From: Planctomycetota bacterium
Lineage (GTDB): Bacteria > Planctomycetota > UBA1135 > GCA-002686595
Direction: 5' to 3'
Assembly (NCBI GenBank): GCA_022446815.1
Contig: JAKVCD010000001.1
Location: 294,997 to 358,996, forward strand
Length of the DNA stretch: 64,000 bases
The translations under genes were made by a program, and so were the position numbers. Below, one piece after another: positions 44,276-52,048 of this stretch (position 1 is the first letter of the stretch; each line of letters opens with the position of its first letter). The notes below the pieces were generated by a model. That model made no database searches, was not told where the DNA came from, and saw nothing but the letters and a program-made list of their open reading frames with translations.

Positions 44276-47200
44276 TCAGTCGAGGTAGATGAACTCATTC
44301 AAGTTGTATGTCACGAGGCAGAAATCCACCAGCGCCTGCTCTGCAGAGAGGCCCTGCTCGGCTTGCAGGCGGTTCGTGAAGGAGGCGTGAAGCAGGACCT
44401 CTCGCTCTTCGGGCTCGCGCCCTAGGGCGAGGTGCAGGCCACGACGGATCTGGTCTTCGAGCCGGTCGCCAGCGTCTCTCTTGAGCCGCTCAGCGAAGAG
44501 GCGCGCTTGCTTGTTAATGAAGTCACCGTTCAGGAGCGCGAGCGCCTGCGCGGGCTGAGTCGTGACGAAGCGCTCGGGGCAGGACTGGTCTGTGTCTGCG
44601 ACGTCAAATGCGGCGAGGAGCGGGGTCGTGAGGGAGCGCTTGATCTTGATGTAGACGCTGCGCCGCCGCACTTGATCCTCTGGCGACTTGCCCCAGACGC
44701 TATCGGGCCTCGAGGAGGTCGCGAGGGCCTCTTCGGGCATCATCGAGTAGATGCTCGGCCCGTACATCTGGGGGTTCAAGGTGCCGTTCGTGGCGAGGAT
44801 CGCGTCGCGAACCTCTTCTGCGCCGAGGCGACGCAGCTCGAAGCGCGAGAGCAGCTTGTTCTCTGCGTCACGCACGGCGGCGTCCTCGCTGGCGATGCTC
44901 GACATGCGGTAGGCGCTCGAGCTCATCATCCGACGATGCATCGCCTTGAGACTCCAGCCGCTCGCGACGAAGTCGTTCGCGAGCCAGTCGAGGAGCTCGG
45001 GGTGCGTGGGCCTCTGCCCTAGCTCGCCGAAGTCGCTCGAGGTGCTGACGATGCCTCTCCCAAAGTGGTGCTGCCAGAGGCGGTTCACCATGACGCGGGC
45101 TGTGAGAGGGTTCTCTGGGGAGCTAATCCACTCAGCGAGGTGGCGCCGCCTGCCAGAGGACTTGGCATCTTCCGTTGGCTCTGGGACCAAGACGACGCTG
45201 TCGTCTACACAGTCGGGGAAGTCGGGCTCCACCTTCTCGCCAGGTGAGGACGCGTTGCCGCGGATGTGGACGTGCAGATCTTGGGGTCGCGGACCGTCAG
45301 AGATGATCGCGAAGGCCTTCTCGGCTGGGACTTGGCGGCTGCGGCTCGACTCGAGGCGCTCCGTGGTCTCTTCGTATCGAGTGATCTCCTCTTCGGTCAT
45401 GACCTCGTGACCGAAGTCCGCCATGAGGTCTTTGGGGTCGACCCCTGCGCCGTTCATCGCTTCACGGGAGAGGGGCATGCGCCCGAAGGCGAGGTCTCGG
45501 GGCGTTGAGGTCAAGGCCTCGGTGCGCTTGATGGGGCGCACTTGGACGTAGCGTCCGCCGAAGTCTTGGTTGCAGGAGACGGCGAGGTCGTTCCAGCCGA
45601 GCTTCAGCGCGGCTTGACCTTCCGGGGTCGAGGCCGCGACGGCGTAGTCCACGATGTAGCCCTCGCGTGAGAGCGCCAGGGCGCCGTTCACATACACCCG
45701 CAGATCGTCATCGTGATAGAAGGCGAAGGCGAGCTCATCGTCCTCTTCGCCGTCCCACCAGAAGCGCTGGCGCAACCAGATCTCAGGGGTGTCCCACTGT
45801 GTGCGGATGATGGAGCGCGGCGGGCGCACGTTCTTGTCGCCGAAGCCGCCGAGGCCCGTCTCCCACTCAGAGTCGTCGAAGCCGGGCTGCTCCCAACCCT
45901 CGCCCGGGTCTTCAGTGGTGTACTGCCAGCGGAGCGCGTCAGCCGAGGCCCACCAAGCGCGGAGACCCTTGGCGCCGGAGCCTTGGAAGAACTCGAGCTT
46001 GATCGGCGAGATCCCAGCCTCGAGGGTCGCGACGGCCTCCCTCACGGTGCCGAGGCCGTGGATCCCGTCGTAGCGCACGACCTCTTCGCCATCGATGAGG
46101 ACCCTCGACCCGTCGTCTGTGTCGAGCTGGAAGAGGTAGTCACCACCGCGCGGGACGCGGAGGTTGGATTCAAAGACAAAGCCGAAGGAGTTGTTCCGCG
46201 TCGCGGGGGAGATGTCGAAGAAGCCGCTCGGCAGCTGACCCTCGTCCTCGTGGAGGTACATCTCGAAGTTGGGGAGCTTGCTCCAGGTCTCGCGATAGAA
46301 GCGATAGCGCACGGGCTCCATGCTCGCGAGGTCACCGACGGCGCCCTCCTTCTTCGTGTAGCGATCCCAGAAGATCCCCTCGAGCTCGCGCAGCGACGCG
46401 GCCATGTCACGCTCTTCACGGTCCTTCTTCGCGACCGCCTCTTCATAGGCGCGCATCTGCTCGTCGCTCATCGCCATGACGAGGTTGTCTCCGCCGCGGA
46501 CGATCGGGCGGATGCCGTGGAAGAAGGAGAGGAAGGAGAAGTACTCCTTCTGTGTGATCGGGTCGCCCTTGTGGTCGTGGCAGCGAGCACAGCCCATCGT
46601 CATGCCCAAGAAGGCCTCTGAGGCGGTCTTGGCGACGTCGTCGAGGTTGTCGTACTTGTGCTGCAGGAAGCCGGCGCCGGGCTCGTCGTCCCACTGATGC
46701 AGGCGCATGAAGCCGGTCGCGATGATCGAGTCTGCATCGGCGTCGTCGAGCTCGTCGCCTGCGAGCTGCTCCTGGATGAAGCGGTCGTAGGGCTTGTCCT
46801 CGTTGAAGGCGCGGATGACATAGTCGCGATAGCGCCACATCATCGGCTTGTCGGAGTCTCTCTCGAAGCCGTTTGTCTCGGCGTATCGCACGAGGTCTAG
46901 CCAGTGGCGGCCCCACTTCTCTCCGTAGTGGGGTGAGGCGAGGAGACGATCGATGAGCCGCCCCCAAGCGCCGGGCTCTGTGTCTTGGAGGAAGGCCTCG
47001 ACCTCCTCAGGGGTGGGGGGTAGCCCCGTCAGGTCGTAGCTCGCGCGTCGGATGAGGGCGACTCGTGACGCCTCTGGCGCGGGCGCTAGTGAGGCCTCCT
47101 CGAGCTTGGACAGCAGGAAGTTGTCGATAGGGTTGGAGACCCAGTCACTCTGCTCGACCAGCGGGACTGCGGGCTCCGTGCGCGGCTTATAAGACCAGCC

Positions 47201-47641
47201 CTCCATCCCGTCGTCTCGGCCCTTGTGCTCCTCTGCCTCCTCTAGGCCTGCGTGCGCTGCGTCGCCAGAGTAGGGCGCGCCCATGTGGACCCAGCGCTCG
47301 AGGAGGTCTAAGGCTTCCCCCGGGAGCTTGCCCTTGGGGGGCATCTCATGGTCGATGTCTTTGTAGCTCGTCATCGCGAGCAGGAGGCTCCGCTCGGGGC
47401 TCCCCTCATCGAGCCCAGGGCCGAGGTCGCCGCCCGCTAAGAGCCCTGCGCGGGTGGTGAGGTTCAAGCCACCTTTGACGCGCCTCCCGCCTCCGTGACA
47501 ACTGAAGCAGTGCTCCTCGAACAGCGGCTCGATCTCTTCGACGTACAGCCGAGCGCCGTCCTCATCGCCGTGCTGGGCTGAGGCTTGGGGCGCCAAGAGC
47601 CCGAAGGCGAGGGTGGCGAGGAGGGTCCTGGTTGCGGTCAT
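44276..47641 (-). CDS. Planctomycete cytochrome c / DUF1549 / DUF1553 protein with inserted PA14-like domain
   Basis: 1121 aa with a signal peptide ending ...Q-A-S-A. The PSCyt1 domain carries C45-F-S-C48-H49 (c-type heme). The DUF1549 domain follows (W-V-S-N-P-I-D-N-F-L-L-S-K-L), with C-A-R-C-H-D-H-K-G-D-P-I-T-Q-K-E-Y-F as a second heme-like CxxCH. DUF1553 makes up the C-terminus (N-P-L-T-A-R-V-M-V-N-R-L-W-Q-H-H-F-G). Between them is an insertion of about 280 residues with PA14-like (F-Q-L-D-T-D-D-G-S-R-V-L-I-D-G) and galactose-binding-like (D-L-R-V-Y-V-N-G) sandwiches. It is expected in the periplasm; polymer degradation is only proposed for the family. Confidence 0.93.
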   Translation of the reverse strand: MTATRTLLATLAFGLLAPQASAQHGDEDGARLYVEEIEPLFEEHCFSCHGGGRRVKGGLNLTTRAGLLAGGDLGPGLDEGSPERSLLLAMTSYKDIDHEMPPKGKLPGEALDLLERWVHMGAPYSGDAAHAGLEEAEEHKGRDDGMEGWSYKPRTEPAVPLVEQSDWVSNPIDNFLLSKLEEASLAPAPEASRVALIRRASYDLTGLPPTPEEVEAFLQDTEPGAWGRLIDRLLASPHYGEKWGRHWLDLVRYAETNGFERDSDKPMMWRYRDYVIRAFNEDKPYDRFIQEQLAGDELDDADADSIIATGFMRLHQWDDEPGAGFLQHKYDNLDDVAKTASEAFLGMTMGCARCHDHKGDPITQKEYFSFLSFFHGIRPIVRGGDNLVMAMSDEQMRAYEEAVAKKDREERDMAASLRELEGIFWDRYTKKEGAVGDLASMEPVRYRFYRETWSKLPNFEMYLHEDEGQLPSGFFDISPATRNNSFGFVFESNLRVPRGGDYLFQLDTDDGSRVLIDGEEVVRYDGIHGLGTVREAVATLEAGISPIKLEFFQGSGAKGLRAWWASADALRWQYTTEDPGEGWEQPGFDDSEWETGLGGFGDKNVRPPRSIIRTQWDTPEIWLRQRFWWDGEEDDELAFAFYHDDDLRVYVNGALALSREGYIVDYAVAASTPEGQAALKLGWNDLAVSCNQDFGGRYVQVRPIKRTEALTSTPRDLAFGRMPLSREAMNGAGVDPKDLMADFGHEVMTEEEITRYEETTERLESSRSRQVPAEKAFAIISDGPRPQDLHVHIRGNASSPGEKVEPDFPDCVDDSVVLVPEPTEDAKSSGRRRHLAEWISSPENPLTARVMVNRLWQHHFGRGIVSTSSDFGELGQRPTHPELLDWLANDFVASGWSLKAMHRRMMSSSAYRMSSIASEDAAVRDAENKLLSRFELRRLGAEEVRDAILATNGTLNPQMYGPSIYSMMPEEALATSSRPDSVWGKSPEDQVRRRSVYIKIKRSLTTPLLAAFDVADTDQSCPERFVTTQPAQALALLNGDFINKQARLFAERLKRDAGDRLEDQIRRGLHLALGREPEEREVLLHASFTNRLQAEQGLSAEQALVDFCLVTYNLNEFIYLD

Positions 47642-47797
47642 GAGAGGGTGTCAAGGGCGCGAGCAGGGTCAAGATTAGTCAAGAGCGTCATATCTGGCTA
47701 CTAGAGGACACCTTCTCTAACGAGAGCTTGCTCGGAGTCTCACGCGTGCGGATGAGCCTCCCCGTAGGATGTGGGAGCCCAAAGCTAGGAGCGCCCC

Positions 47798-49120
47798 ATG
47801 CAACACCTCTCCCTCGCAGCCCTCTCTCTCACCCTCCTCCTCTCGAGCGGCGTCACATCTCCGGAGGCGGAGTGGGTCGAGCTCTTTGATGGCCAGACCT
47901 TGGAGGGCTGGACCACCAAGGGTGGCCGCTATGACGGCGGAGCGGAGTGGACGGTCGAGGGCGGGGCGATCGTAGGCCGTGAGGGCGCCGGCGGCGCCGG
48001 CGGCTTGATCTACACCGAGAAGGAGTACGAGAGCTTCGAGGTCGAGTTTGAGGCCTGGATCTCCTACCCCTTCGACTCGGGGATCTTCCCGCGCATGACG
48101 CCGCGCTCCGAGGGGAACAAGCAGGGCGCTCAGATCACGATCGACTACCGGCCGGGCGGCGAGGTCGGCGCGATCTACTCCGACGGCTTCTACCAGCACA
48201 ACTGGACCGGGAGCGATCGCTTCAAGCGCGACGAGTGGAACCACTTCAAGCTGCGCTGTGAGGGGACGCCGATGCACTTGGTCTGCTGGATGAACGGGGA
48301 GCTCCTCACGGACTACCGCCTCCCCGACTCGAGCGGCAACTTCGCGAAGCGCGGCAAGCTCGGGCTGCAGGTACACGGCTCGGCAGGCGCGCCGGAGGGG
48401 AGCAAGGTCATGTTCCGTAAGCTGCGCCTGCGAGAGCTCCCCAGCGGCGAGCCCTTTGAAGCAGTCGAAGGGGCGCGAGGAGAGGCTGGCTTCCTCGAGC
48501 TCACTGAGACTGGGGAGGCCGCAGGTTGGCGCTCGCTCTTCAACGGTGAAGACCTCACTGGCTGGAAGGCGCACGGCGGCTACACCGGCTATGAGGCGAG
48601 AGACGGCGAGCTCTGCTTCATGAACAAGGGCTCCTCGAGTCACTTAGAGACGACCGAGGACTTCCAAGACTTCCAGCTGCGCTTGGACTTCCAGATCGAT
48701 CGCGGCGCCAACTCTGGTCTCTTTCTGCGCGGCGCGCGCAACGGAAAGGATCCGGCTTACACAGGCTGCGAGCTCCAGATCCTCGACGACTTTCACTTCG
48801 AGGAGGACCACGACACGAAGCTCAGCGCGTATCAGTTCACCGCGGGCCTCTACGGCGTGAAGGCGCCGGACACCAAGGACGCCCTACGTCCGCTCGGAGA
48901 GTGGAACACCTACGACGTCTACTACAGCGGGAGCCGTATGACGGTGCGCTTGAACGGGAAGCAGATCCACGACATCGACACGCACAAGGTCGAGGGGGCG
49001 CCGCCCTTCAAGGAGCGCGTCGCGACCGGCTTCATCGGGCTCCAGCGTCACGGCGCGGGCAACTCCTCAGGAGACGACTACGCCCGCTTCCGCAACCTCT
49101 TCATCCGCCCGCTGAACTGA
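47798..49120 (+). CDS. Exported protein with two DUF1080 (3-keto-disaccharide hydrolase-type) domains
   Basis: 440 aa with a signal peptide of about 22 residues. Domain one, residues about 28-215, starts W-V-E-L-F-D-G-Q-T-L-E-G-W. Domain two, residues about 235-438, starts W-R-S-L-F-N-G-E-D-L-T-G-W-K. Each is a jelly-roll of the DUF1080 family, some members of which cleave 3-keto-glycosides. Motif pairs S-G-I-F/S-G-L-F-L-R and the W-N-x-Y/F step are repeated in both, so the gene arose by internal duplication. It is divergent from the DUF1553 operon, 156 nt apart. Confidence 0.9.
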   Translation: MQHLSLAALSLTLLLSSGVTSPEAEWVELFDGQTLEGWTTKGGRYDGGAEWTVEGGAIVGREGAGGAGGLIYTEKEYESFEVEFEAWISYPFDSGIFPRMTPRSEGNKQGAQITIDYRPGGEVGAIYSDGFYQHNWTGSDRFKRDEWNHFKLRCEGTPMHLVCWMNGELLTDYRLPDSSGNFAKRGKLGLQVHGSAGAPEGSKVMFRKLRLRELPSGEPFEAVEGARGEAGFLELTETGEAAGWRSLFNGEDLTGWKAHGGYTGYEARDGELCFMNKGSSSHLETTEDFQDFQLRLDFQIDRGANSGLFLRGARNGKDPAYTGCELQILDDFHFEEDHDTKLSAYQFTAGLYGVKAPDTKDALRPLGEWNTYDVYYSGSRMTVRLNGKQIHDIDTHKVEGAPPFKERVATGFIGLQRHGAGNSSGDDYARFRNLFIRPLN

Positions 49121-50407
49121 CTAGCTGCGGGTCATCGCGAGGAGGCGCTCGAAGATCTTCGGGCCGTCTACGCGGAGGCCGTTGTGCTCATAGTCGGCTG
49201 TGCGCCAGACCGCTGCGCCGCGGATGGCGGCGGCGGTCTCTAGCGAGTACTCGCGCTCGACGTACATGTCGTTCTCATAGACAGCCGCTGCCACGGGGAC
49301 GTCATTCTCTGCTAGAGCATCTCGGTCATAGAGCATGGGCCAGTCGTCTTTTGCCGCGAGGAGCTCTCCGACCTCCTGCATCGGTTCGAGCGCGGAGAGC
49401 TCGCCGAGGGAGCCTGGCCAGGTCATCTCGCCAGTGAGGAAGACGGGCTCTCCTGGCTGGAGGTGGAACTCAGGGAACTCTGCGCGGACGCGCTCCGCCG
49501 ACCAGCTCGAGGCGAAGCCCTGGGTGTAGCAGGCCTCGTGTAAGAGCGTGAAGATCGGGTTGGTGTCGAAGTTGAGCGAGTTCTCGAACCCGCGCAGGAA
49601 GCCGTGGTGAAAGACCGGGTCGGTCGCGCCTGCGGGGAAGGCGCTCTCTAGGAGGTAGTGGATCGCCTCACGACCGTCGCTCATGCCGAGGTGCATGCCG
49701 AGCTGTTGGAAGCGGCGCGCGGTGAGCTGGTCGCCAGAGGGCAGGCGGACCTCATCCTCGGACAGGCGCCGAAGGATGGCGCGCGCGCGCTCATCGTCGA
49801 TGGGGTAGCGCTCGTGCCAGCTGCGGTTCTTGTCTGCGCAGATCGAGTAGGTGCGGCGATAGATGTCGTCAGGGTGCGCCTCTAAGGGGGGCAGTCCGCC
49901 CGTGATGAGGGAGGCTCGCAAGCCCTCGGGGTGAGCGGAGAGGTAGCGGACGGTGCAGAAGCCCCCGTAGCTCTGACCGAGGGTCGTCCACGGCCTGCCG
50001 CCGGTGAGCTCGTGCCGGATGAGCTCGCAGTCCTCGACGATTGAGTCTGAGCGGAAGAGCGAGAGGAAGTCCGCTTGGGCTTGCGCGTCACCGCGCGCGG
50101 TCACGACGTCTGCGTGAAGGGGCGAGCTCTGGCCGGTGCCACGCTGATCCAAGAGGACGACGCGGAAGCGCTCAGCAGCCGAGCCGAGCCAGCCGCTGGC
50201 GTCCATCGGGCGGGGCGACGGGAAGCCTGGGCCACCTTGGAGGAAGAGGAGCCAGGGGAGGTCTTCGGACTGCCTCGACTCCGAAACCACCTCGCGCGTG
50301 AAGACAGTGATCGACTCGCCGGTGGGCTCAGCGTGATCGAGGGGGACCTGATGTTCGCGGTCGTGCAGGCAGAGCCCGCTCAGCTTGTGGGTGCGCTTCA
50401 AAGTCAT
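49121..50407 (-). CDS. Proline iminopeptidase-like alpha/beta hydrolase (S33)
   Basis: 428 aa, cytoplasmic (no signal). It has L-F-L-Q-G-G-P-G-F-P-S (oxyanion loop), D-Q-R-G-T-G-Q-S-S, and the nucleophile Ser146 in L-G-Q-S-Y-G-G-F, all hallmarks of peptidase family S33. The size and the H-G-F-L-R-G-F-E-N segment match bacterial prolyl/leucyl aminopeptidases of about 430 aa. The catalytic His is likely in Y-E-H-N-G-L-R near the C-terminus. It would release N-terminal Pro or hydrophobic residues from peptides. It is convergent with the DUF1080 gene, with no gap. Confidence 0.87.
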   Translation of the reverse strand: MTLKRTHKLSGLCLHDREHQVPLDHAEPTGESITVFTREVVSESRQSEDLPWLLFLQGGPGFPSPRPMDASGWLGSAAERFRVVLLDQRGTGQSSPLHADVVTARGDAQAQADFLSLFRSDSIVEDCELIRHELTGGRPWTTLGQSYGGFCTVRYLSAHPEGLRASLITGGLPPLEAHPDDIYRRTYSICADKNRSWHERYPIDDERARAILRRLSEDEVRLPSGDQLTARRFQQLGMHLGMSDGREAIHYLLESAFPAGATDPVFHHGFLRGFENSLNFDTNPIFTLLHEACYTQGFASSWSAERVRAEFPEFHLQPGEPVFLTGEMTWPGSLGELSALEPMQEVGELLAAKDDWPMLYDRDALAENDVPVAAAVYENDMYVEREYSLETAAAIRGAAVWRTADYEHNGLRVDGPKIFERLLAMTRS

Positions 50408-50449
50408 GGAGTGATCCTGTGCTAGGCGAGGTGCGGATCCAAGAAGAAG

Positions 50450-50481
50450 GCGCGGAGCCGAGGTGACCTCGACTCCGCGCC
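50450..50481 (-). terminator. Strong hairpin after the UGA-containing thioredoxin gene
   Basis: Two 9-bp arms (ggcgcggag / ctccgcgcc) continue, after one mismatch, into a cgagg/cctcg inner stem with a 3-nt loop. On the minus strand the stem is followed by TTCTTCTT, a weak T-rich tract, so partial termination before the peptidase gene is likely. Confidence 0.55.
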
Positions 50482-50503
50482 GTGACTGAAGAGACAGGTC
50501 GAA

Positions 50504-51520
50504 TTACTCGTCGAGCATGTCCTCGAAGAAGGAGCGCAGGCGCTCGTCCTGGGGGTCTTCGCTGTCCTTGACCATGGCGAGCCCGCGCTCAGCCCACTTC
50601 ACCGCGGCGGCCTCGTCTTCCTTCATGCGTAAGCTCCAGAAAGACATGTTGGCGCAGAGGAACTTGCCCTTATCAGCGGGGACCTCTTTCACGGTGTCGA
50701 AGAGCTCAGTGATCGCGGTCATGGCGACCTCGAGGGCTTCGTCAGAGTTGACGTTCTCAGCCATCGCTGCGACAGCGCCGATCCAGGTGCCTGCAGAGCC
50801 GTCAGGGTCGATCTCCTTCGCGGCGGCGAGGAGGTCAGCGTCGACACGCCCAGCGTTCACGAGAGCGGCTACGCAGGCCTTGCGGCGCTCACCTTCAGCG
50901 GTCGGGTAGACGCGGCTGACGACGTCAGCGAGCTGTCCGATGAAGGGGGACTCAGGGTTCATCTTGGCGAGCTTGCCAATGATCGCGTCGATGGCGCGGT
51001 CCTTGTCCTCTTGCTTCTCAGCGCGGTCGAGCGCCTTGGTGAGCTTCTGGACATCAGCGAGGTCCTTCTTTCCCGTCTCGAGCATCTCGTCGAGGTGCTT
51101 GACGTAGGGCTCGGCGCCGCCGGGACGATAGCCGGTCTTTCCGAAGACCTCACCGTCCGGGGTCATGACGAGGACCGTGGGGAAACCACGGATCCCGTAC
51201 TTGTCCTTGAGCTCGTCGTTGCGCTCGGGGTTCGGGACCTTGGCCTTGATCTCAGGGTCTCGCGGGAAGTCCAGCGAGACGAAGATGAGCTTCTTGCCAG
51301 CGGCTTCAGCGAACCCTTCTGCTTCCCACACCTCTTCACGGAGGCGTACGCAGTACGGTCACCAGTCGCTGCCGGTGAAGTCGACGAGGAGGTCTTTGCC
51401 CTCCTTCTTTGCGAGGGCGGCGGCCTCGTCGAAGTCCTCGATCCAGCCCTCGCCAGCGAAAGCGGCGGGGGCGGCGAGCACGACGAGCGTCGCGGCCAGT
51501 GCGGTCCAGAGGGGTTTCAT
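50504..51520 (-). CDS. Thioredoxin-fold selenoprotein candidate (UGA-encoded U-P-Y-C active site)
   Basis: 338 aa if the in-frame UGA at 51361-51359 is read as selenocysteine 54. Start ATG 51520 gives the signal peptide M-K-P-L-W-T-A-L-A-A-T-L-V-V-L-A-A. Before the UGA the frame reads L-L-V-D-F-T-G-S-D-W, and after it P-Y-C57-V-R-L-R-E-E-V-W, exactly the W-C-x-x-C site of periplasmic thioredoxin-like proteins with the first Cys replaced. The cis-Pro segment I-R-G-F-P-T-V-L-V follows. Residues about 150-338 are helical, TPR-like. A hairpin at bacterial SECIS distance lies right after the UGA. The frame is otherwise open on both sides, so decay is unlikely. Expected role: thiol-disulfide or peroxide chemistry in the periplasm. 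It needs selABC/selD elsewhere in the genome. Confidence 0.82.
51319..51353 (-). promoter_or_regulatory. SECIS-like hairpin downstream of UGA
   Basis: Counting the UGA as bases 1-3, bases 16-21 (CGCCTC) pair with 28-33 (GAGGTG, one G-U) around the loop CGTGAA at 22-27. A lower CTGC/GCAG stem (9-12 with 40-43) extends it across an internal loop. The distance and 6-nt GU-containing loop match the position of the E. coli fdhF SECIS that binds SelB. Sequence similarity is low, as is usual for SECIS. Confidence 0.6.
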
Positions 51521-51752
51521 ATCAGTCTCCTGGTGTTGTGTACGGCCACTGCGTGAGTAGCGGTGTTCAGAGATCATGTTACGTGAGGGCTGCTGAGGTA
51601 TGCGCCTTAGACAGGCGAAAGAAGGGTCCTGTTGGTGACGTAGGTCTTGGAGTGTGGCCACGCTGGGTTGGGAGTGGACAAGGGCTTCCTAGGAAGGTGG
51701 CCAAGGTTTCATCGGAACCGGTCATGTCAACTCACCGAATAGGCGCGAATCC

Positions 51753-51963
51753 AAAAAATGCCCGATATGGCCAGAAAAGAACACTTTTTGACTCAAATGA
51801 TCAAAAAAACGAGCAAAAAAGCGTCAAAGTGCTTCAATGCTTGTGGGTTGCCACACGAGGTCGACGATTTCGAAGTGTGTTCCGGACTAAAAATCAGCCT
51901 GCATGATCTTTTAAAGAAAACACGCCGCTTTTTGCCATAAAATGAAGAAAAAGACCCATTTTG
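51753..51963. other. AT-rich tract with helically phased A/T runs (likely bent DNA)
   Basis: The 528-nt gap 51521-52048 between two divergent genes holds no convincing gene. A/T runs of 3-7 bases are centred near 51756, 51777, 51787, 51796, 51806, 51818 and 51827, and again near 51891, 51911, 51919, 51931, 51941, 51950 and 51961. Most steps are about 10 bp or 20 bp, one helical turn or two. Such phasing curves DNA. The tract stands out against GC-rich surroundings and lies upstream of both the selenoprotein candidate and the toroid gene. Confidence 0.6.
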
Positions 51964-52048
51964 TTCACTTTCTAGTGCTTTTTGAACGATTTTACCCCGA
52001 GCAGGTCTAGGGCTCATTCTTATCAACGTGTCCTGATATCCTCCGTGC

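Noticed and set aside
50504-51661. Two separate genes, or a pseudogene, on either side of the stop at 51359-51361
   Set aside because: Both parts are in the same frame, and the stop falls on the active-site Cys codon with the second Cys and the rest of the fold intact. A read-through selenoprotein fits better.
51758-51940. 60-aa plus-strand ORF, Lys-rich
   Set aside because: It arises from the A-tracts of the AT-rich gap, has no ribosome site and no recognisable sequence.
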